Shown: one piece after another, positions 57,856-64,000 of the stretch
Position numbering within the stretch: position 1 is the stretch's first letter
How the letters are laid out: each line of letters begins with the position of its first letter
Assembly (NCBI GenBank): GCA_965216535.1
Contig: OZ244175.1
Location: 5,580,001 to 5,644,000, forward strand
Direction of reading: 5' to 3'
Length of the DNA: 64,000 bases
Source of the DNA: Hoeflea_A sp965216535
GTDB taxonomy: Bacteria > Pseudomonadota > Alphaproteobacteria > Rhizobiales > Rhizobiaceae
Position numbers and translations under genes: made by a program
The notes under the pieces: model-generated
Told to the model about the DNA's origin: nothing
What the model saw: the letters and a program-made list of their open reading frames with translations, nothing else
Databases searched by the model: none

Positions 57856-59279
57856 GGTGCAAACTGAACCGGTACCGTAAAGGTCCAGCTTTTCCTGTTT
57901 GCACCGGCCGGAATTTTTGGAAAGGGTGCCGCCCGACGCACGGCTGCCACCGCCGCACTGTCCAGAATTTTCGAACCTGACCCGCGGATAATCCGGATCC
58001 CGGACACACCGCCGCTTCCGCTGACGCTGAACCGCACGACGGTCGTTCCGCGCACTCGCTTGGAACGCCCTTTCTTGGGATACCGAACCGACCTGCGCAA
58101 TTTGCGCCGAACCTTACCGGGATAGTTCGAAACGCGTGCGTTGCCGGCTTTCCCCTTTTTCTTTCCGTTGCTCGCTCCCGCGGAATCGGCAGCCCCCTTG
58201 CGTTTGCCGGTGGCTTTTCCCTTCTTCGCGGTTGAACTGCTGGCGCCCTTCTTGCCTTTCTTCCGGGACTTCGACTGAACCTGTTTCTTTTTCTTGACCG
58301 GTTTAACCGGCCGGACCAGAGCAGCCGTTTTGACGGGCTCGACGCGCTTTGCGTAGGTCTTCTTTGGCTCTACAACCGCGCTCTGCGTTTTTGTCGGCTC
58401 AACCGGGCTATCCACGGCTGCTTTGGTTGGCGGAGTTTCGGCCGTTTGAGCTGGTTGCTTTTCAGCCGGCCGTGCTGGTGTACGCGTATCGGCTGAAGAT
58501 TCCGGTGGTTTGGCTTCCGCCAAAGTCGCCGTCAACAGGTCGGGCGTTTGTACAGGTGCCTTGGTCTCAGCGGTTTGCGGCTGTTGTCGAGGTGCCGGTT
58601 TGGGAACTGGCACAGTCGATGCAAGCTGACGATCAGATGTTTGCGCTGCTTTGTCCGGTGCCTTGCTTTTTGCTGCTTCCACCTGTTGGGCTGGTACATC
58701 TTCACGTGGAGGAGGCACCTCGGTGGGTTTCGCCGTTTGCGCTGCGGCTGCGGCTGCGCTACGTGCCTGCGCACGATCCGTCTGTTCCGGGTCCACCTTG
58801 GCCGCTGAGTCGACAGCAGCCACCTCCACGGGAGCTTCGTCAGTTACCGAGTCTGCTGCAACAGATTTCAATGCCGCGGCCTTGGCCACGTCGACCTGTC
58901 CAGCAGCGATGATCGGCGCACTTGAGGTCGACATCGGCACTGCAACCGAAGCAGCCCTTGCAGCCGGCGAAACTGCTACAGTCGATGCTTGTCTCGTCGC
59001 GGCAACCGCTTTCGCCATTGCCACCGGCTCAGCACGCATTTGCGTTGCAGACGATGCTGAAACCGGCGTCGGAGCAACCGGAGCCTCAACTACCTCCGGT
59101 TCAACCAGGTCTCCTTCAGCGATCATGTTCGCGGTGGCATTGCCGACGACGGCGAACTGCGTGTTTGCACCTGCCTCAAGCACATCCTCGGCCGGCAAAT
59201 TCAGAAGATGATCGGCGGCACCGTGAATGGCAACCGACGCAGCAAGCGCGATCCCGAATTGCCACCATCGCAACCTCAC
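57852..59279 (-). CDS. tonB: TonB-family energy transducer, unusually long
   Basis: Inner-membrane-anchored TonB protein of 475 residues, about twice the usual 240-270. One N-terminal helix (WWQFGIALAASVAIHGAADH, residues 5-24) is followed by a long Pro/Ala/Val/Thr-rich spacer (about 40-320). A strikingly basic Lys/Arg/Ser/Gly stretch (about 325-395) comes next, then the TonB C-terminal domain (TTVVRFSVSGSGGVSGIRII, AAPFPKIPAGANRKSWTFTV). It transmits proton-motive energy from ExbBD to the heme receptor. Its start overlaps the ExbD stop by 4 bases. Confidence 0.88.
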   Translation of the reverse strand: MRLRWWQFGIALAASVAIHGAADHLLNLPAEDVLEAGANTQFAVVGNATANMIAEGDLVEPEVVEAPVAPTPVSASSATQMRAEPVAMAKAVAATRQASTVAVSPAARAASVAVPMSTSSAPIIAAGQVDVAKAAALKSVAADSVTDEAPVEVAAVDSAAKVDPEQTDRAQARSAAAAAAQTAKPTEVPPPREDVPAQQVEAAKSKAPDKAAQTSDRQLASTVPVPKPAPRQQPQTAETKAPVQTPDLLTATLAEAKPPESSADTRTPARPAEKQPAQTAETPPTKAAVDSPVEPTKTQSAVVEPKKTYAKRVEPVKTAALVRPVKPVKKKKQVQSKSRKKGKKGASSSTAKKGKATGKRKGAADSAGASNGKKKGKAGNARVSNYPGKVRRKLRRSVRYPKKGRSKRVRGTTVVRFSVSGSGGVSGIRIIRGSGSKILDSAAVAAVRRAAPFPKIPAGANRKSWTFTVPVQFAP

Positions 59280-59716
59280 TGCATTTTCCTTTCCGTGATG
59301 ATCGTGATGCGGCCTGCGCCGGCCCCTTTCAGTTTATCAATGACTTCGACCAGTCGGGTCGCTGGAAGCTCACCATCAGCGGCCAGTCTGACAGCAGGCC
59401 CAGTGGCAAGCTCGGTTTCACCTTCGTCCGGTACGCCACCTGCCGGTGCTCCCTCATCCTTCAGTCGCCCGACAAAAACGGCCGCCGTCAGGACTTCGCC
59501 CTGGTAGCGCAATTCTCCCTTGCTGGTGACGAAGAGAGCGAGCGGCGGATCAACGGGGCGGGCATCGGTGGTGTCGATCAGATCGACGTCGGGATCGAGC
59601 GGCGGTGTCAGAGAGCCGGCGATGAGAAAAAAGATCAGCATCAGAAAGACGATGTTGATCAGGGCAATGGTGTTTTCCGCCGGTTGTTTCGGATCGGCAA
59701 GCCGCGGCACTTTCAT
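59276..59716 (-). CDS. exbD: ExbD/TolR-family protein (second copy)
   Basis: This 146-residue inner-membrane protein has a single N-terminal helix, NIVFLMLIFFLIAGSL, and a periplasmic domain. It is the second of two adjacent ExbD-like genes and differs clearly from the first. The helix is preceded by ENTIALI, in place of the more usual Asp-bearing LIDVIF motif, so the membrane Asp that carries protons is missing here. It may be the non-protonated partner in a mixed ExbD dimer. It is encoded between the other ExbD gene and tonB. Confidence 0.85.
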   Translation of the reverse strand: MKVPRLADPKQPAENTIALINIVFLMLIFFLIAGSLTPPLDPDVDLIDTTDARPVDPPLALFVTSKGELRYQGEVLTAAVFVGRLKDEGAPAGGVPDEGETELATGPAVRLAADGELPATRLVEVIDKLKGAGAGRITIITERKMQ

Positions 59717-59721
59717 CGGCT

Positions 59722-60111
59722 TTATCCCGCCACCGAAATCTTCAGTTTGACCTTGCCGGCAATCCTCTCCAGCGCTTCGACCAGCATCTGTGAACTCACA
59801 TTGTCACGAACCACGACCAGCGCTGATGTTGCGCCATCGCCTTCCAGCCGTTGCAATTCCTCGATTGCCAGATCAGCGGACATTGCCGCGCCGTTGATTT
59901 TCCATCCGCGCTCGCCGTCGAGCCTGACGAACACGTCAGGCGCTACGGCGTTTGTTGGTGCCTGACCGCCACGACCAGCGGCGATATCGATTTCGGCAAA
60001 GCGCGTGAAAGTCGACGACAGCATGAAAAACAGCAGCAACAAAAAGATGACGTCGATGAGCGAGGTCATGGACAACCGGCGTTTGCGCTTGATCCTGGTA
60101 TCAATATGCAT
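59722..60111 (-). CDS. exbD: ExbD biopolymer-transport protein (first copy)
   Basis: Inner-membrane protein of 129 residues with one helix that contains the essential Asp: SMTSLIDVIFLLLLFFML. A periplasmic domain (ALVVVRDNVSSQMLVEALERI) follows. Together with ExbB it makes the proton-driven motor for TonB. It overlaps exbB by 11 bases and lies 5 bases before the second ExbD-like gene. Confidence 0.9.
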   Translation of the reverse strand: MHIDTRIKRKRRLSMTSLIDVIFLLLLFFMLSSTFTRFAEIDIAAGRGGQAPTNAVAPDVFVRLDGERGWKINGAAMSADLAIEELQRLEGDGATSALVVVRDNVSSQMLVEALERIAGKVKLKISVAG

Positions 60112-60811
60112 GGCGTTCCGTCAGGCTGACCACCTGACCGTCGGCTTCGTCCCGATTGATGTCCCGGATCTGTTGCTCGGAGAGAAGCATCGTCGACAGT
60201 GACTCCATCGCCATGCGCTCATTTTCGACCCGGCTTTCAAACCAGGTAAGAACCAGCGACACAGGCATGGCGACGGCGAGGCCTGCAGCTGTCGTCAAAA
60301 GGGCGACCCAAATGCCGCCGGCGAGCACCGATGGGTCAACTGCGTTGCCGGCATCCTGCAAGGTGCGAAACGCTTCAATCATGCCGAGCACGGTGCCGAA
60401 CAGGCCAAGCAGCGGTGCAATTTGAACAATGGCTTCGAGTGCCCGAAAGCCTCGCTGAAGAGCGTAAAGCCTTTCCTGGGCTACCCGCCCGACCTCGTCT
60501 TCGATTACCTGTTTGGGAATCGCCCGATCGGCGGAAAGTTGGGCTATCACCCTGAGAACAGCGGATGGTGAAGAGCGATCCGTATCCAGACGCGCCAAGG
60601 CCTCGCGATGACGGCCCGCTGACCACAGCGTTGCCGCTTCGCTTGCTCGACGACGGCTACCGACACGCAGATATCCGAACTGAAAAAGCTTTAGAAGTAT
60701 CAGCGCGACGGCCACGACCGAAAGTCCGACCAGAAGCGCCACGACAGGACCGCCGAGGGTAATCAGATTGATCGCTGTCTTGAACAGGCCGTCCGGTACC
60801 ACGCTTTCCAT
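60101..60811 (-). CDS. exbB: ExbB/TolQ/MotA-family proton channel
   Basis: Inner-membrane protein of 236 residues with three helices. The diagnostic segment is VQIAPLLGLFGTVLGMIEAF, followed by the last helix IWVALLTTAAGLAVAMPVSLVL with the conserved Thr pair. The ATG at 60811 has GAGGAA six bases upstream, better than the GTG at 60817. ExbB and ExbD form the motor that drives TonB. It is the third gene of the heme-receptor operon, 10 bases after the small secreted protein. Confidence 0.92.
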   Translation of the reverse strand: MESVVPDGLFKTAINLITLGGPVVALLVGLSVVAVALILLKLFQFGYLRVGSRRRASEAATLWSAGRHREALARLDTDRSSPSAVLRVIAQLSADRAIPKQVIEDEVGRVAQERLYALQRGFRALEAIVQIAPLLGLFGTVLGMIEAFRTLQDAGNAVDPSVLAGGIWVALLTTAAGLAVAMPVSLVLTWFESRVENERMAMESLSTMLLSEQQIRDINRDEADGQVVSLTERHAY

Positions 60812-60821
60812 AACCACTTCC

Positions 60822-61256
60822 TCAGCTACCGAATTCCACAGCGACGCGGACCGTCGTCACGAGTTGTCCAATACAGCTTGCCGGATCGATGTCCGAACCG
60901 CTGCATTCGGCTGCATCATTGACAAGAACACGGGAGATATTGCCGCATTCCATCCCCGACAGTTCGAACTGGCGAACCCGGGTTTTTGCGTCGGAGAGCG
61001 GGCTGAAATCGAGAACAAGCAGCCGATCAACCCGTCCTTCCTGGTCAAACAGAACCACCTCGAAAGCGACCTTCTCGAGCGGATGGCCGAGACCGTTCTT
61101 GGCCATAAACGTGGCAAGGCAGCCATCGCCACCTTTGTTGAGGTTGTTCAGTTCAAGCGACAAAGCCGGCGCTGCAGCATCCTGGGCAGCGGCCGGCATT
61201 GGCAAAACCAGGGCGGCCGCTACAGCAGCGGCCGCCCATTTTCCTGATTGCATCAT
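60822..61256 (-). CDS. Small exported protein of the heme operon, unknown function
   Basis: Secreted protein of 144 residues. The leader MMQSGKWAAAAVAAALVLPM is cut near AAAQDAA. The mature part is a probable beta-sandwich (LSLELNNLNKGGDGCLATF, VAFEVVLFDQEGRVDRLLVL) with four Cys residues in pairs (GDGC, GMEC, AAEC, ASCI) that could form two disulfides. I do not recognise a named family. The start overlaps the receptor stop by 4 bases (ATGA); an ATG at 61262 is an alternative. Its fixed place between the receptor and ExbB argues for a periplasmic accessory role in heme uptake. Confidence 0.75.
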   Translation of the reverse strand: MMQSGKWAAAAVAAALVLPMPAAAQDAAAPALSLELNNLNKGGDGCLATFMAKNGLGHPLEKVAFEVVLFDQEGRVDRLLVLDFSPLSDAKTRVRQFELSGMECGNISRVLVNDAAECSGSDIDPASCIGQLVTTVRVAVEFGS

Positions 61257-63340
61257 GACCATCCGAATTGTTTGACAAGGGTGAAGTTGAAACTGCGGCC
61301 CTCGCCTGGAAAGCCCGACAGGTATTCCTGGTATTGCTCGTTGAAAATGTTGTCGACGCGGAAGCGCGCCTCCCAGCCGAGAAGAGGACCTTCAACGGGA
61401 ATCCAGTTGATGAAGACGTCATGGACATCGAATGCACTGCTCGTTGCTCGAGATGCGCTGTTGTTCTGGGCGGCGACGAAACGGCTGGTCCAGCCGAAGT
61501 CCACGCCCCGTTCCGGCATGGTGTGGCCGACGGTCACGTATAGTTCGTCGGGCGCGACCGAGTTAAGCGGGCCACCGGTTACTTTGTTCTCGCCGCGCAC
61601 ATGAGAATAACCGGCATTCACATAGAAAGCGTCGCTTACATAGGAGAGTTCCAGTTCGACGCCGTAAATGTCCGCGTGTCCGACATTGGTGTAGCGCGGG
61701 ATGCTGCCAAAATTGCTCTCGATGAGATTTGTGATGTCGTTGTAGAAGCCGGTCGCCTTGAACTGGATGGCATCGCCGTCTGAAATCAAATCGTATCCCG
61801 ACAACGCAAAACCAGCTTCGTAGTTGTTCGACTTTTCGACCTCAAGGTTGAGGTGGAACGGATTACCGAAACTGCTGTCGTAGATTTCGTCGAGTGTTGG
61901 AAGTCGCTCGGTATGAGCGATGGAGCCGAACACCGAGACCGTGTCGTTGATCTTGTAGAGTGCGGCAATCTTGGGCGAAAAGCCGGTGTGATCGGTGTCC
62001 GGCGTACCGGCCGGGATGACCGTGTTTTGAGCCGGCGAAAGGTTCTGATAATCGACCCGGGCGCCGGTGATAATGGTCAACCGCTCGTCCCAGATGAACT
62101 CGTTCTGGACAAAGAATCCTGTCTGAAAGTCCGTGCCCTCGGCGTGGGAGCTGGAATCGGAACCATCCCGTGTGCGCTCCTGATAGGCCGTCTGGTTGCC
62201 GATGGTCAGGTAGTTCTCGTACTTGTCGCCGATGATATCGAACGTGTTGTCGATGTTGAACTGGTAGGTTTCGTAACCGAAATCCGAGTTGAATAGAGAG
62301 GACGGCCCGGAGAATGTCTGCTCGTTGAGCGTGTCGGAGTACGACGCCTGAATGTTGAGATCCAACCACGCATTGTCGGATGCAGGATTTGTGTACCGGA
62401 TCAGCGCCGTTCTGTCTGTGACGACCCGCTTGTCCAACGGACCGAATGACGCGATCGGACTGTTGATCTGATTGTAATCCTGGTCATTCGCTTGGGCAGT
62501 GTACTGCTGGTATGAAACACGCAGTTCTTGCTCCAGGTTGTTGCCGAAATAGAAGGTACCCTTTGCAAGACCGCTCGGCATGTCCATATCGATACCGGTG
62601 ACGGGGGTCCCGTTGCCCGTCTCATAATCGCCGCCGGTTCGATAATTCCCGATCAGCAGAACTTCGGCGTTTTCGTTGAAACGGTGCGCGAGCGTCGCCG
62701 ATCCAAGAGCGCTGTCGCTGTTGGTTGCGTATGACCCTTTGAACCGCAGGACTGTGTTGTATTCATCACCAAGGAAATCCGAGGCGTCTTTGGTCACGAA
62801 GTTGATGACACCGCCGAGGGCGCCGGATCCATAAAGCGTAGAAGACGCCGGTCCGCGCAGAACCTCCACCTGTTTGTACAGATCAGGATCGGTAAACAGA
62901 CCACCCATCCGGTACTGTTCGAAGAATTTGTTGACGCCATCGATATTGATGATGATGCGCCCTTCCTCGCCGGCCGTCTCAGGTCCGCCAATGCCGCGGA
63001 TGTTGAAGCTCTGGCCCAGGGCGCTGGCACCGCCTGCGGCGTTCAGTCCCGGAACGGTTTCCGTGATATCGGTTATCTGTCTTGCCTGCAGATTATCGAT
63101 GTCAGCGGCGGTTACCACGCTCACCGACTGTGGTGTGTCGATGGCTACTTTTTCCTCGCCGGCACCGACGACAAGCCTGTCGAGCAGCGTGACCCGTCCC
63201 TGCTTTTCGACTTCGACATTGTCCTGCGTATCGGTATCGCTATCGCTGCTGTCTTGTGCCCCTGCGCCCTGAATATTCAACATCAGGGCAATTGCCGTTC
63301 CGGCGAGCAGCCATGCCGCCCTTCCCGCAACCAAATCCAT
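61253..63340 (-). CDS. TonB-dependent heme/hemoglobin receptor
   Basis: Outer-membrane receptor of 695 residues. The signal peptide is within MDLVAGRAAWLLAGTAIALM..GAGAQD. A TonB-box-like segment (DRLVVGAGEEKV) is followed by the plug domain (PQSVSVVTAADIDNL, FNIRGIGG, VEVLRGPASSTLYGSGALGG). A 22-strand barrel then ends ..FNFTLVKQFGWS, with an aromatic near the end. FGSIAHTERLPTLDEIY and NLEVEKSNNYEAGF occupy the place of the FRAP/NPNL heme-receptor signature. It is divergent from hemP-hmuS across an iron-box palindrome, which supports a heme substrate over siderophores. Confidence 0.9.
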   Translation of the reverse strand: MDLVAGRAAWLLAGTAIALMLNIQGAGAQDSSDSDTDTQDNVEVEKQGRVTLLDRLVVGAGEEKVAIDTPQSVSVVTAADIDNLQARQITDITETVPGLNAAGGASALGQSFNIRGIGGPETAGEEGRIIINIDGVNKFFEQYRMGGLFTDPDLYKQVEVLRGPASSTLYGSGALGGVINFVTKDASDFLGDEYNTVLRFKGSYATNSDSALGSATLAHRFNENAEVLLIGNYRTGGDYETGNGTPVTGIDMDMPSGLAKGTFYFGNNLEQELRVSYQQYTAQANDQDYNQINSPIASFGPLDKRVVTDRTALIRYTNPASDNAWLDLNIQASYSDTLNEQTFSGPSSLFNSDFGYETYQFNIDNTFDIIGDKYENYLTIGNQTAYQERTRDGSDSSSHAEGTDFQTGFFVQNEFIWDERLTIITGARVDYQNLSPAQNTVIPAGTPDTDHTGFSPKIAALYKINDTVSVFGSIAHTERLPTLDEIYDSSFGNPFHLNLEVEKSNNYEAGFALSGYDLISDGDAIQFKATGFYNDITNLIESNFGSIPRYTNVGHADIYGVELELSYVSDAFYVNAGYSHVRGENKVTGGPLNSVAPDELYVTVGHTMPERGVDFGWTSRFVAAQNNSASRATSSAFDVHDVFINWIPVEGPLLGWEARFRVDNIFNEQYQEYLSGFPGEGRSFNFTLVKQFGWS

Positions 63341-63475
63341 GATTTTTCTCTCCGTATGTCCCTATCATGGCTGGCTGGTCCTGAGATTCGCTGGCGCAGT
63401 TTCGGCATGCGACGCATGCCCCGAAGCGTCACCCCAAGAAATCTTGACTTTTTCACTCCGGTATTGCACTGCCCT

Positions 63476-63506
63476 AATTAACATGATTATTATTGTCAAG
63501 TTAATT
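63476..63506. promoter_or_regulatory. RirA-type iron-responsive operator (IRO box) within a 31-bp near-palindrome
   Basis: The core is TGA-N9-TCA (63484-63498), the RirA box pattern. It is flanked symmetrically by AATTAAC (63476-63482) and GTTAATT (63500-63506); both inverted repeats share the centre at 63491. The site lies between the divergent receptor and hemP genes. On the minus strand it also contains TTGACA, a -35-like hexamer for the receptor promoter, which bound repressor would cover. Confidence 0.7.
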
Positions 63507-63570
63507 TGTGTAACCCACCCCTCTCTTGCGCACCGTCGCAAGGGTGGCTCGGGAGTATTTGGAGAAGGAC

Positions 63571-63756
63571 ATGGCGGGGCAGATGAACCAGGTCAACGAG
63601 CACCCAATCGAGCGGCACGAACAGTCACCGAAGCGTCCCAAAACACTGAAAAGCGACGATCTTTTTGAAGGCGAAAAGGAAATCTGCATCGAGCACAACG
63701 GCGCGCTCTATCGACTGAAGATCACCCGTCAAGACAAACTCATCCTCAACAAGTAG
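63571..63756 (+). CDS. hemP: HemP/HmuP hemin-uptake protein
   Basis: Small protein of 61 residues with the HemP pattern KSDDLFEGEKEICIEHNG followed by LYRLKITRQDKLILNK. In rhizobia HmuP acts as a co-activator of the heme receptor gene. The ATG at 63571 has GGAGAAGGAC upstream; the longer frame to 63526 and the internal ATG at 63583 are less likely. It is followed 8 bases later by hmuS and shares the iron-box promoter region with the receptor. Confidence 0.9.
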   Translation: MAGQMNQVNEHPIERHEQSPKRPKTLKSDDLFEGEKEICIEHNGALYRLKITRQDKLILNK

Positions 63757-63764
63757 GCACGGAC

Positions 63765-64000
63765 ATGAATATCGAATATCCGGCTAATGAATCGCGTGGC
63801 CACCAGCCAAGCCCCAAGGCCATTCGGCAGGCGCGTATCGACAATCCGAAGATGCGTGAACGGGAACTGGCTGCGGAACTGGGCATCTCGGAGGCACAGT
63901 TCGTGGCGGCCTGGTGCGGCCAGTCGGTTACGCGGCTTCAACCGAAGGTCAACGACGTGTTGACTGGCCTGGAAGCGCTCGGAGAGGTGATGGCGCTGAC
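63765..64000 (+). CDS. hmuS: HmuS hemin-degrading/transport factor, N-terminal part (runs off window)
   Basis: The frame from the ATG at 63765 stays open to the window edge (78 codons). It reads MNIEYPANESRGHQPSPKAI, then ARIDNPKMRERELAAELGIS and EAQFVAAWCGQSVTRLQPKV. This is the start of the HemS/HmuS family, which binds heme in the cytoplasm and may degrade it. CACGGAC gives only a weak RBS. Its place behind hemP and opposite the receptor makes the call safe although the rest is not seen. Confidence 0.88.
   Translation, partial: MNIEYPANESRGHQPSPKAIRQARIDNPKMRERELAAELGISEAQFVAAWCGQSVTRLQPKVNDVLTGLEALGEVMAL

Noticed and set aside
57481..57867. 128-codon plus-strand frame opposite the DUF2325 gene
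   Set aside because: The minus strand gives a clear DUF2325 pattern coupled to tonB, so the plus frame is a shadow.
63729..63941. 70-codon minus-strand frame
   Set aside because: It overlaps the well-supported start of hmuS on the plus strand.
1..64000. CRISPR array, tRNA or rRNA genes, riboswitch, phage module
   Set aside because: Looked for regular short repeats, cloverleaf-like sequences, conserved rRNA stretches and phage structural genes by eye; none was seen. A covariance-model scan would be needed to be sure about small RNAs.

Overview
The window looks like a stretch of a GC-rich alphaproteobacterial genome, most likely order Hyphomicrobiales (Rhizobiales). The indications are a sequence matching the Irr control element (TTTAGAA-N3-TTCTAAA), a TGA-N9-TCA box of the RirA type, an Omp25/31-like outer-membrane barrel, a hemP-hmuS pair, many solute-binding-protein transporters, and many GntR/IclR/AraC regulators next to catabolic operons. 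This is an inference from gene content; no 16S rRNA or tRNA gene was seen.

Layout. 1-284: right end of an IS3-family insertion sequence. 350-4034: oligopeptide/nickel-type ABC transporter (fused double ATPase and two permeases) with no binding protein in view. 4248-7422: AraC regulator, with a tandem repeat that may be its operator, divergent from a cupin and a flavin monooxygenase. 7426-21041: fifteen minus-strand genes packed almost without gaps. They encode a MaoC protein, a solute-binding protein without signal peptide, a family III CoA-transferase, a complete carbohydrate ABC transporter, two enolase-superfamily enzymes, a rhamnose-mutarotase-like protein, an RraA-like protein, a split altronate-dehydratase-like enzyme, an SDR and a lactonase-like amidohydrolase. 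A divergent MaoC and a Gfo/Idh dehydrogenase start from the same promoter region. 22903-26676: SH3-domain secreted protein, adenylate cyclase, IclR regulator and a GntR regulator with two DNA-binding domains.

26680-36864: second sugar-acid locus. A GMC oxidoreductase and GntR regulator are divergent from a ribose-type ABC transporter, an enolase-superfamily dehydratase, a zinc alcohol dehydrogenase and KduD. Two near-palindromic operator candidates lie between the two arms. 36865-40054: a gene-poor gap, an M20 amidohydrolase and an LldD-like FMN enzyme. 40179-50201: aromatic/organic-acid locus with a secreted metallo-beta-lactamase-fold protein, GntR regulator, MatB-like CoA ligase, hydroxyquinol-dioxygenase-like enzyme, TRAP transporter, OsmC, nitroreductase, FAH-family hydrolase and a divergent YciI protein. 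50300-56824: TetA-like MFS pump, predicted beta-propeller protein divergent from a DUF3179 protein, LysE exporter and a two-barrel Omp31-like protein.

56925-64000: iron/heme locus. A Bfd-like ferredoxin sits beside a perfect Irr-box palindrome. The minus-strand operon encodes heme receptor, secreted protein, ExbB, ExbD, ExbD, TonB and a DUF2325 protein. It diverges from hemP-hmuS across a 31-bp near-palindrome containing the RirA-type box. The heme system is likely induced when iron is short: the receptor takes up heme, TonB-ExbBD energises it, HmuS handles heme in the cytoplasm. The other loci are self-contained catabolic modules, each pairing an importer, enzymes and a local regulator.
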